Assembly: GCA_903856875.1 (NCBI GenBank)
Contig: CAIODE010000357.1
Location: 1 to 7,658, forward strand
Direction: 5' to 3'
DNA from: an uncultured Burkholderiales bacterium
Lineage (GTDB): Bacteria; Pseudomonadota; Gammaproteobacteria; Burkholderiales; Burkholderiaceae_C
DNA length: 7,658 bases
Position numbers and translations under genes: made by a program. Positions 1 through 6,161 of the stretch are shown piece after piece; position 1 is the first letter of the stretch; every line of letters begins with the position of its first letter. The notes beneath the pieces are model-generated. The model was given only the letters and a program-made list of their open reading frames with translations, made no database searches and was not told the DNA's origin.

Positions 1-1022
1 GGTTCTAAACGTATACCGAATCTTTCGTAAACGCTGGTCTGTATGGCCTTGGCAAGTGTGACCACTTCGCCTCCGGTAGCGCCACCTCGGTTGACCAATA
101 CCAAGGCTTGCTTTTCATAAACAGCAGCATTGCCAACGCTCTTCCCTTTCCAACCGCAGGCATCAATGAGCCAACCTGCAGCCAATTTGATGCTGCCATC
201 GGGCATGGGGTAGTGAACCACCTTGGGGTCGCGCGCAATGATGTCGGCGCATTGCTCTGGCGAAACGGTGGGATTTTTAAAGAAGCTACCGGCATTGCCC
301 AAGACTTTGGGATCGGGTAATTTATGGCGGCGAATTTCACAGACCCAATCAAAGATGTGTTGCGCGCTAGGGTTTGCAATGCCCGTCTCGGCCATTTTGC
401 GTTCCAAGTCCAAATAGCCCACCACTGGCTTCCAAGCTTTTGGCAAGTGAAAACGGACACGCAAAATCAAGGCGCGTCCGCCCAAGCCAATGCCGTTAGG
501 GCCACTGCTGGCGTGCTTGAAGACTGAATCGCGGTACCCAAAAGCGCACTGCGCAGCATTGAGTGTAAACATTTTGCCTGTGACCAAATCGAGCGCATCC
601 AAGGAATCGAACCGATCCTGAAGTTCAACGCCATAGGCACCAATATTTTGAACAGGTGAGGCGCCCACAGAGCCGGGAATCAGGGCCATGTTTTCCAGAC
701 CTGGCCAGCCTTGGGACAAAGTCCAAGCCACAAACTCGTGCCAGTCCTCGCCGGCACCCGCCTCGACAATCCAGGCTTTATGGGTTTCAGAAACCAAGCG
801 CTTGCCCGCAATTTCAACTTTGAGAACAAGAGGCTTCACATCGCCTGTTAAGACAATGTTGCTGCCGCCGCCCAAGACGCAATGCCCTTCATGCCAATTT
901 TCCAGCTCTTTTTGGGCCTCAATGGCGTCTGCCTCAGAGCTAATTCGCACCAAAGAATAGGCCTTGGCCACGATGCCAAAGCTGTTGTAAGACTGAAGAG
1001 GTACGTTTTGGGTCACGTTCAT
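1..1022 (-). CDS. murB: UDP-N-acetylenolpyruvoylglucosamine reductase MurB (3' end cut by window edge)
   Basis: MurB is the cytoplasmic FAD enzyme that reduces UDP-GlcNAc-enolpyruvate to UDP-MurNAc with NADPH, the second committed step of peptidoglycan precursor synthesis. Reading the minus strand from the ATG at 1022-1020 gives 340 codons without a stop. Visible family marks are the FAD-loop GGGSN at residues 51-55, PGSVGASPVQNIGAYGVEL at about 116-134 (with the tyrosine-containing segment typical of type I MurB), GYRDSVFK at 162-169 with the substrate/catalytic arginine R164, and GNAGSFFKNP at 242-251 whose S246 matches the proton-donor serine (E. coli S229). The frame ends at ...RFGIRLE plus the first two bases of a proline codon. 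The family motif LEPE continues here, so the catalytic glutamate (E. coli E325) lies just outside the window, along with the last few to about 20 residues. The start has no clear Shine-Dalgarno. It is divergent from yajQ. The identification is secure; only the end is missing. Confidence 0.96.
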   Translation of the reverse strand, partial: MNVTQNVPLQSYNSFGIVAKAYSLVRISSEADAIEAQKELENWHEGHCVLGGGSNIVLTGDVKPLVLKVEIAGKRLVSETHKAWIVEAGAGEDWHEFVAWTLSQGWPGLENMALIPGSVGASPVQNIGAYGVELQDRFDSLDALDLVTGKMFTLNAAQCAFGYRDSVFKHASSGPNGIGLGGRALILRVRFHLPKAWKPVVGYLDLERKMAETGIANPSAQHIFDWVCEIRRHKLPDPKVLGNAGSFFKNPTVSPEQCADIIARDPKVVHYPMPDGSIKLAAGWLIDACGWKGKSVGNAAVYEKQALVLVNRGGATGGEVVTLAKAIQTSVYERFGIRLE

Positions 1023-1062
1023 GGGAGAATTGTCGCATTCTCTGACTTGATTGTTGAACCCC
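1023..1062. promoter_or_regulatory. Divergent murB/yajQ spacer with short inverted repeat
   Basis: Only 40 bases separate the murB and yajQ start codons, so the promoters of both genes must overlap each other or lie inside the opposite gene. The spacer holds the inverted repeat GAGAAT (1025-1030) / ATTCTC (1037-1042) with a 6-base loop, next to the murB start. No convincing -35/-10 pair and no good Shine-Dalgarno is visible for either gene. The regulatory role is inferred from the geometry alone; the repeat is short enough to be chance. Confidence 0.3.
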
Positions 1063-1548
1063 ATGCCATCTTTTGACACTGTTTGCGAACCAAATTTGGT
1101 TGAAGTAAAAAATGCGGTTGATACCACCGCCAAAGAAATAGCCACTCGCTTTGACTTCAAGGGCACGTCTGCAGCCATTGAATTGAAGGACAAAGAAATC
1201 ACTTTGTTTGGCGACGCCGACTTTCAGCTCACTCAGATTGACGAAGTGCTGCTCAACAAAATGGCCAAGCGCGGTGTTGATGTGCGTTTCCTGGACAAAG
1301 GCGACGTCCAAAAAATGGGCGGCGACAAAGTCAAGCAAGTTTTGAAAGTCCGCAATGGCATTGCCACCGAGGACAGCAAAAAAATACAAAAATTGTTGAA
1401 GGAAAGCAAACTCAAAGTTCAGGCCTCCATTCAAGGCGACGCTGTGCGCGTGACGGGCGCGAAGCGGGATGACCTTCAAGCTGCCATGGCCGTACTGCGC
1501 AAAGACATCACTGAGATACCGATTAGCTTCAATAATTTTCGAGACTAA
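1063..1548 (+). CDS. yajQ: YajQ family nucleotide-binding protein (UPF0234)
   Basis: This is a full-length YajQ protein of 161 residues (E. coli YajQ is 163). Family marks are the N-terminal [20 protein letters not shown] at about 29-41, the central [19 protein letters not shown], and the strongly conserved C-terminal half with [28 protein letters not shown] ending in SFNNFRD. YajQ proteins have two ferredoxin-like folds and bind nucleotides. In Xanthomonas and Pseudomonas, homologues are reported to bind cyclic di-GMP and to act with a transcription factor; whether this copy does so cannot be read here. I chose the ATG at 1063 because MPSFD is the universal family start. A TTG at 1051 in the same frame would only add four residues not seen in the family. 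No strong ribosome binding site precedes it. It is divergent from murB and convergent with plsY. Confidence 0.96.
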   Translation: MPSFDTVCEPNLVEVKNAVDTTAKEIATRFDFKGTSAAIELKDKEITLFGDADFQLTQIDEVLLNKMAKRGVDVRFLDKGDVQKMGGDKVKQVLKVRNGIATEDSKKIQKLLKESKLKVQASIQGDAVRVTGAKRDDLQAAMAVLRKDITEIPISFNNFRD

Positions 1549-1591
1549 AAAAAGGACTTGGGCGCTTTTTTTAACTTTTCTTAGCGCCCAA
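1547..1591. terminator. Shared terminator between convergent yajQ and plsY
   Basis: A perfect 9-bp inverted repeat, TTGGGCGCT (1558-1566) and AGCGCCCAA (1583-1591), encloses a 16-base loop. On the minus strand the stem is followed after four bases by seven Ts (1553-1547), a good intrinsic terminator for plsY. On the plus strand it is followed by a weaker CTTTGTTT, so termination of yajQ is less certain. The right arm lies in the last plsY codons (KLGAKKS) and the plsY stop (1573-1571) sits in the loop; the T-run overlaps the yajQ stop codon. The loop is larger than usual for such elements. Confidence 0.6.
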
Positions 1592-2221
1592 CTTTGTTTC
1601 AGTGCCTGCAAGCAAACGGTTCACATTGTCGCGGTGCCGCCAGAACAACAAAATACCCATGACACACAGCATGCCAAAGATGGCGCCATTGAAATCCCAC
1701 AACGGACCGTCGGCCGCCATGGCGTAATAAACAGGCGCCAAAACAGCCGCCAATAAAGCGGCCAAAGAAGAGTATCTGAAGTACGCAGCAATTCCGAGCC
1801 AAGTGATGGCCACGGCCAAGCCCAACAAGGGAGAAACGCCCATCAGAACGCCCAAGGCGGTGGCCACGCCTTTGCCGCCTTCAAATTTAAAAAAGACAGG
1901 GTACAAATGGCCTAAGAATGCAGCCAGCCCAGCAGCCGCTGCAACGCCTTCTGCCAAGCCGTAAGCTGCGCCAAAATGAAGTAGCACGGCCACAGGCATC
2001 CAGCCCTTCACCGCATCAAACAACAAAGTTAAAACCGCCGCTTTTTTGTTGCCAGATCGCAAAACATTGGTGGCGCCCGGGTTCTTACTCCCGTAAGAGC
2101 GCGGATCGGACAAGCCCATGAACTTGCTCACAATGACAGCAAAACTCAAAGAGCCTAAAAGGTAAGCCAACACCACCACGGTCAGTGGGTGTTGCATGAC
2201 ATCCATTAAATTTTCAGGCAT
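1571..2221 (-). CDS. plsY: Acyl-phosphate:glycerol-3-phosphate acyltransferase PlsY
   Basis: PlsY is an inner-membrane enzyme that transfers the acyl group from acyl-phosphate (made by PlsX) to position 1 of glycerol-3-phosphate, giving lysophosphatidic acid for phospholipid synthesis. The protein has 216 residues (E. coli 205) and is very hydrophobic, with about five membrane segments: near 12-33, 61-82, 88-110, 122-148 and 150-195, the last two less clearly bounded. The three known catalytic loops are present: DPRSYGSKNPGATNVLRSGN at about 39-58, GHLYPVFFKFEGGKGVAT at about 104-121, and WRHRDNVNRLLAGTETKLG at about 194-212. I chose the ATG at 2221 because a weak GCGAGA lies 7-12 bases upstream; ATGs at codons 6 and 9 are possible but have nothing better. 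A Tas-like reductase ends 29 bases upstream on the same strand, so cotranscription is likely. The stop codon is inside the downstream terminator loop. Confidence 0.96.
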   Translation of the reverse strand: MPENLMDVMQHPLTVVVLAYLLGSLSFAVIVSKFMGLSDPRSYGSKNPGATNVLRSGNKKAAVLTLLFDAVKGWMPVAVLLHFGAAYGLAEGVAAAAGLAAFLGHLYPVFFKFEGGKGVATALGVLMGVSPLLGLAVAITWLGIAAYFRYSSLAALLAAVLAPVYYAMAADGPLWDFNGAIFGMLCVMGILLFWRHRDNVNRLLAGTETKLGAKKS

Positions 2222-2250
2222 CAGAATCTCGCTTCAATTCAACTCAAAGA

Positions 2251-3309
2251 TCAGGTTGCAGGATCGCGGTGAGTCAATCGGATTTCATCAATTTCAGCCA
2301 ACACTTGGGCTGACAATTCGGTGCCCCAAACTTTGACATCCTCTTCCAATTGCGCCACAGACGTGACACCAATGATGGTACTGGCAACCGACCAACGGGT
2401 GTAACAGAATGCCAGCGCCATTTGAGTGGGTGTCATGCCATTGTCGCGCGCCAATTGGTTGTACAAACGCGCCGCGTCCAAGGTGCTAGGTCGTGCCCAA
2501 CGTTGTTTTCGCATGGACTCATACTTGGCCAAGCGCCCCATCGGTGCACCTTCTCCCTCCAAGCCTGTTTGATCGTATTTACCAGTTAAGGAGCCAAAAC
2601 CTAAGGGTGAATAAGCCAGCAAAGAGACGTCCAAACGATGGCATGTTTCATCCATCGCGTTGTCATACGTGCGATTGACCAAACAGTAAGGATTTTGAAC
2701 GGTCATGACTCGCGGCAAGCCATGCTGGTCGGCCAATCGAATGAACTCGTGGGTACCGTATGGCGTTTCGTTGGAAAGGCCAATGTAACGGACTTTGCCT
2801 GCACTGACCAACTTGGCCATGGCCTCGAGTTGCTCGTGAATGGCGGTTTCAATGGCAGCCTTGGTGGGATCGAAATACATCATGCCGAAGGCGGGCACAT
2901 GGCGCTCTGGCCAGTGAATTTGATACAAGTCGATCACATCTGTTTGCAAGCGCTTGAGGCTGGCATCGCAAGAATTCAAAATGTCTTGCGCCGTCATGCC
3001 TGTGCCTTCGCGAACCCAAGGCATACCCCTTGAAGGGCCCGCCACTTTGGTGGCCAACACCACTTTTTGGCGAGCGCCTGGCGTGTTGGCAAACCAATTG
3101 CCCAGAATGCGTTCAGTTGAACCAAAGGTCTCGGCTTTGGAAGGAACAGAATACATTTCTGCTGTGTCCAAAAAGTTCACACCCAAATCTAGAGAGCGGT
3201 TCAAAATTGAGTGGGCTTCATTTTCTGCGACTTGCTCACCAAAGGTCATGGTGCCTAGACAGATGGGCGTGACCTGAAGGTCCGACGTGCCGAGATTGAT
3301 TTTTTTCAT
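2251..3309 (-). CDS. tas: Tas-like NADP(H)-dependent aldo/keto reductase
   Basis: This is a 352-residue aldo/keto reductase of the group that contains E. coli Tas (346 residues). Members fold as a TIM barrel, bind NADP(H) without a Rossmann fold, and reduce aldehydes or ketones in the cytoplasm. The catalytic tetrad is complete: D48 and Y53 in FLDTAEMYSVP, K88 in ATKVAGPSR, and H132 in DLYQIHWPERH. Further Tas-like marks are LGTMTFGEQ at about 18-26, RYIGLSNETPYG at 174-185, VQNPYCLVNR at about 204-213, LAYSPLGFGSLTGKY at 231-245, and the cofactor-binding IIGVTSVAQLEEDV near 312-325. The physiological substrate of Tas itself is uncertain (it can complement tyrosine auxotrophy of some E. coli mutants), so none is assigned here. 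The start is the ATG at 3309 (MKKINLG); the Shine-Dalgarno is poor. It may be cotranscribed with plsY 29 bases downstream. The symbol rests on similarity over the whole length recalled from memory. Confidence 0.9.
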   Translation of the reverse strand: MKKINLGTSDLQVTPICLGTMTFGEQVAENEAHSILNRSLDLGVNFLDTAEMYSVPSKAETFGSTERILGNWFANTPGARQKVVLATKVAGPSRGMPWVREGTGMTAQDILNSCDASLKRLQTDVIDLYQIHWPERHVPAFGMMYFDPTKAAIETAIHEQLEAMAKLVSAGKVRYIGLSNETPYGTHEFIRLADQHGLPRVMTVQNPYCLVNRTYDNAMDETCHRLDVSLLAYSPLGFGSLTGKYDQTGLEGEGAPMGRLAKYESMRKQRWARPSTLDAARLYNQLARDNGMTPTQMALAFCYTRWSVASTIIGVTSVAQLEEDVKVWGTELSAQVLAEIDEIRLTHRDPAT

Positions 3310-3329
3310 CTTGAATTAAAACTGCTGGT

Positions 3330-3396
3330 AAAAAAAAGGGTTGGTCAGAGTGTAAAACCTATTTCAATTCGACTGACCCTTGAAACACGATAGGTT
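3330..3396 (-). terminator. Candidate hairpin terminator or leader structure between the acyl-CoA synthetase and the reductase
   Basis: In the 95-base gap between the two genes, the arm AACCTATTTCAA (3356-3367) pairs with TTGAAA (3380-3385) plus TAGGTT (3391-3396). This gives 12 bp interrupted by a 5-base bulge (3386-3390), with a 12-base loop. The loop carries CTGACC (3373-3378), complementary to GGTCAG (3343-3348) outside the stem, which would permit a pseudoknot. On the minus strand the hairpin is followed by TTTTACA and, 18 bases beyond the stem, by a run of eight Ts (3337-3330). It starts 8 bases after the synthetase stop, so termination of that gene is the simplest reading. The distant T-run makes this uncertain, and a leader structure for the reductase is the alternative. 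Confidence 0.35.
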
Positions 3397-3404
3397 GACT
3401 GAAT

Positions 3405-5153
3405 TTACATTTTTTGACGCGCCCGCTCTTCTTCTTGCAAACGCAAGAAACGGCGCTGCACCTTGCCCGTGGTAGTCATAGGCAATTGCTCAATGAACTC
3501 AATTTCTTTGGGATATTCATAGGGTGCCAATAAGCCACGGACGTGTCGTTGTAAATCTTCAATGACTTGCCTTTCAAAATTTGAGACATCTTGGACCGAG
3601 GCTCTTTGAACCACAAATTCTGGCGATAAGACCACATAGGCTTTCACCAAAGCACCCCTATCAGCATCGGGTTTAGGCACCACAGCGGCATTCATCACAG
3701 CAGGATGTTTGACCAAACAATTTTCAATTTCTCCGGGGCCAATGCGATAACCTGCGGATTTGAACATGTCATCGGTTCGACCTTGGTACCAAAGATAGCC
3801 ATCATCGTCTTCAAAGGCGACATCGCCTGTTCGGCACCAATGGCCTGTGTATTTGGCTTGCGTGGCTGAAGGATTTTTCCAATAACCCAAAAAGAAAACG
3901 GGATCGGGATGACCATGCCGATCGAAACGGTTCACAACCACCTCGCCTGGTTCACCAGGTTTGCAAATCTGCCCTTGCTCATTCATCACGGCCACTTGAT
4001 GACCAGGATAGCCACGCCCCATGCTGCCAGCCTTAGAAGGCCAAAAAACTTGGCAATTGCCCACCACATAATTGATCTCTGTTTGGCCAAACATTTCGTT
4101 CACCACCACGCCCAACTCATCGCGGCAGTAGGCAAACACTGCGTCACCCACGGCCTCGCCCGCGCTCATCAAACCTTTCAACACAATGTTGTATTGCTGG
4201 CGTGGATTCGCTTGCGCCTTCATCATGGCTTTCAAGGCCGTAGGAAATAAAAAACTGTGCGTGATGCCATGCGTGTGCAAAATTTCAAATGCAAGTTCGG
4301 GACTGAAGCGCCCTTTGAACGCCACAATGGGGCGTCCAAAATAAAGCGATGGCAACAAGGCATCCATCAAGCCCCCGGTCCAGGCCCAGTCGGCAGGCGA
4401 CCAAAAAATGGCTTGCGATCCTGTTGGCAAAGTAGACATCGAAAGACTCACCTCAGACGGCGCATGCGGCTCAAAGCCAAACCAATTTTGACTGCCAACA
4501 AAGCCCGTTAAATTGCCAATCAATGCTCTGTGTGGAATGAGTGCACCTTTCGGGTTACCCGTGGTACCGCTTGTGTAAATCAAGATGGCTGGATCGTCTG
4601 CTTTGGTTTGAACGGATCTGAATTTTTTCTGACTCGACAAATTGGATTTGGGGAGTTTCAATTCTTTGGAAACATCCAATACCGTTTTCAGCCCAAGGCA
4701 TTCTTTCTTTAAATTTGCCAAGATGGGGGTTGAAGCCTCATCGCAAAGGGCTACCGCAGCACCGCTGTCCTCCACCCGAAAAGCCAAAGCTTCAGGACCA
4801 AACAACATGGACAAGGGCATGGCCACGGCACCCATTTGCAGAACCGCCATGTAGGCAACAGCGGTTTCAAATCGCTGCGGCATCACAATGGCAACTCGAT
4901 CCCCTTTTTGAACACCCAAGGCCACAAGTTGTGTACTCAACTCGTTGGCTGCAGTTTGCAATTGCGCAAAAGTCCACGTCAGGGGGGCCTGACCACCTGT
5001 CTGATGCTCCAAAATAGCCGTGGCATGCTGATGCTTGGCTGAGCGGGCCCAGCGGCTACAGCAAAGCTCTGCCATGTTAAAAAATTCAGGCACTTGCCAA
5101 GCAAATTGTCGGTGGACCGTCTCGTAAGCGTCGTTCGGGTGACTGACACGCAT
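3405..5153 (-). CDS. Acyl-CoA synthetase (AMP-forming, AMP-binding/ANL superfamily)
   Basis: The 582-residue product is an adenylate-forming enzyme that activates a carboxylic acid with ATP to an acyl-AMP and then transfers it to coenzyme A. Motifs in order are the phosphate loop YTSGTTGNPKGAL at 193-205, the aromatic-rich WSPADWAWTGG at 251-261, LMSAGEAVG at 328-336, the A5 motif FGQTE at 355-359, the A7 aspartate in RTGD at 441-444, GRTDDMFKSAGYRIGPGEIE at 458-477 (hinge and CoA-binding face), and the C-terminal adenylation lysine K564 in TTTGKVQRR. All core residues are intact. The overall pattern resembles medium-chain acyl-CoA and acetyl-CoA synthetases more than long-chain fatty acid ligases; the chain length or structure of the substrate cannot be read. 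The ATG at 5153 is well supported by AAGGAG 7 bases upstream. The gene is divergent from an alpha/beta hydrolase, 26 bases between starts, which hints at shared control but does not prove it. Confidence 0.9.
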   Translation of the reverse strand: MRVSHPNDAYETVHRQFAWQVPEFFNMAELCCSRWARSAKHQHATAILEHQTGGQAPLTWTFAQLQTAANELSTQLVALGVQKGDRVAIVMPQRFETAVAYMAVLQMGAVAMPLSMLFGPEALAFRVEDSGAAVALCDEASTPILANLKKECLGLKTVLDVSKELKLPKSNLSSQKKFRSVQTKADDPAILIYTSGTTGNPKGALIPHRALIGNLTGFVGSQNWFGFEPHAPSEVSLSMSTLPTGSQAIFWSPADWAWTGGLMDALLPSLYFGRPIVAFKGRFSPELAFEILHTHGITHSFLFPTALKAMMKAQANPRQQYNIVLKGLMSAGEAVGDAVFAYCRDELGVVVNEMFGQTEINYVVGNCQVFWPSKAGSMGRGYPGHQVAVMNEQGQICKPGEPGEVVVNRFDRHGHPDPVFFLGYWKNPSATQAKYTGHWCRTGDVAFEDDDGYLWYQGRTDDMFKSAGYRIGPGEIENCLVKHPAVMNAAVVPKPDADRGALVKAYVVLSPEFVVQRASVQDVSNFERQVIEDLQRHVRGLLAPYEYPKEIEFIEQLPMTTTGKVQRRFLRLQEEERARQKM

Positions 5154-5160
5154 TCCCTGT

Positions 5161-5166
5161 CTCCTT
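5161..5166 (-). promoter_or_regulatory. Strong ribosome binding site of the acyl-CoA synthetase
   Basis: On the minus strand AAGGAG (5166-5161) lies 7 bases before the ATG at 5153, the best Shine-Dalgarno/start pairing on the minus strand of this window. It fixes the synthetase start and lies in the 26-base spacer shared with the divergent hydrolase, which has no comparable site. Confidence 0.75.
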
Positions 5167-5179
5167 ATGATCCTGCAGT

Positions 5180-6094
5180 ATGTACCAAGTTAAACGTCAC
5201 TCTACTAGCCATTTCGTCCCTTTGCGAGGGCATCATTACCATGTTCGCGAGTGGGGAAATCCCCAATCTAGCTTGCCGCCCGTGGTCTTGGCGCACGGTT
5301 GGATGGATGTGGCGGCCTCCTGGCAGTTTATGGTGGATTCCTTCAGCGATGCATTTTTCCAGAGCCGACGCATTTTGGCGGCTGATTGGCGCGGCTATGG
5401 CCTCACCCAAGGCCCTGCCACCGACAGTTTCTGGTTGCCCGATTACTTAGGCGATTTGGATGCCTTGCTCCTCCAAATGTGCCCTGGCCAAGGCATCGAT
5501 TTGGTGGGTCACAGCATGGGTGGCAATGTGGTCATGATGTACTCAGGCGCACGCCCCGATCGCATTCGTCGCCTGATTAATTTAGAGGGTTTTGGCATGT
5601 CTGCCACCCGCCCCTCCCAAGCGCCGGGTCGTTTAGGACAATGGCTAGACGAGTTGCAAGCATTTGAAAAAGGCGAGTTAAACCTCAAACCCTACCCCGA
5701 CGCAGCGGCTGTCGCCCAAAGACTCATGAAAACCAACCGACGTTTATCAAAGGACAAAGCCGATTGGCTGGCACAGCATTGGGCCCAAGTTGACGCTCAA
5801 GGCCAGTGGCGAATTTTGGGCGATGCAGCCCACAAAGTGGTCAATCCCTACCTGTATCGCGTCGATGAAGTGCTTGAAATTTACAAAAGAATCAAAGCAC
5901 CGACCTTGATGGTCGAAGCCTCAGACGACTCTTTGACACAATGGTGGAAGGGAAAATTCACCTTGGAAGAGTTCCATGAGCGCCTGAAATCAGTCACAGA
6001 CTTGAAGATCGCCACGCTTCAAGATGCGGGTCACATGCTGCATCACGACCAAGCAGAGGCATTGGCCCAACTACTTGAGGACTTTTTGGCCTGA
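5180..6094 (+). CDS. Alpha/beta hydrolase
   Basis: This 304-residue protein has the alpha/beta-hydrolase fold, with no signal peptide or membrane segment, so it is probably cytoplasmic. The oxyanion-hole HGW is at 39-41 after a beta strand (PPVVLAHG). ADWRGYGLTQGP at 68-79 is the usual second loop. The nucleophile elbow GHSMGG is at 110-115 with S112, the acid is likely D249 or D250 in VEASDDSLT, and the base is H285 in DAGHMLHHD. The triad is therefore complete. A cap region lies between about 140 and 225. Family members include esterases, lipases, thioesterases, epoxide hydrolases and others; substrate cannot be assigned. The ATG at 5180 (MYQVKRH) has no Shine-Dalgarno. An eight-codon open frame in another register (ATG 5167 to stop 5193) overlaps it. 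The divergent acyl-CoA synthetase suggests, weakly, a shared substrate such as an ester-derived acid or an acyl thioester. prfB follows 67 bases downstream. Confidence 0.9.
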   Translation: MYQVKRHSTSHFVPLRGHHYHVREWGNPQSSLPPVVLAHGWMDVAASWQFMVDSFSDAFFQSRRILAADWRGYGLTQGPATDSFWLPDYLGDLDALLLQMCPGQGIDLVGHSMGGNVVMMYSGARPDRIRRLINLEGFGMSATRPSQAPGRLGQWLDELQAFEKGELNLKPYPDAAAVAQRLMKTNRRLSKDKADWLAQHWAQVDAQGQWRILGDAAHKVVNPYLYRVDEVLEIYKRIKAPTLMVEASDDSLTQWWKGKFTLEEFHERLKSVTDLKIATLQDAGHMLHHDQAEALAQLLEDFLA

Positions 6095-6161
6095 TTTGAC
6101 TCCCAAGATGCCTCTAAGCATGAGAAAATCCATTCTTTTAAAGATTCGGACACGCTGACTC

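Noticed and set aside
5..460. 151-codon minus-strand frame inside the murB 3' part
   Set aside because: It is a shifted frame of murB. The murB frame itself runs open through the same bases with clear motifs.
940..1611. 223-codon open frame on the minus strand, antisense to all of yajQ
   Set aside because: It covers yajQ completely and runs into murB and plsY, both real genes. Its sequence resembles no family I know and it has no ribosome binding site. Long antisense frames arise from the codon pattern of a real gene.
2638..3033. 131-codon plus-strand frame opposite the aldo/keto reductase
   Set aside because: It lies wholly antisense to a gene with an intact catalytic tetrad; no start signal and no recognisable domain.
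6096..6124. prfB promoter with -35 TTGACT at 6096-6101
   Set aside because: The -35 match is good, but at 16-18 bases spacing the -10 candidates (such as CATGAG) are poor, so it is not listed as a feature.
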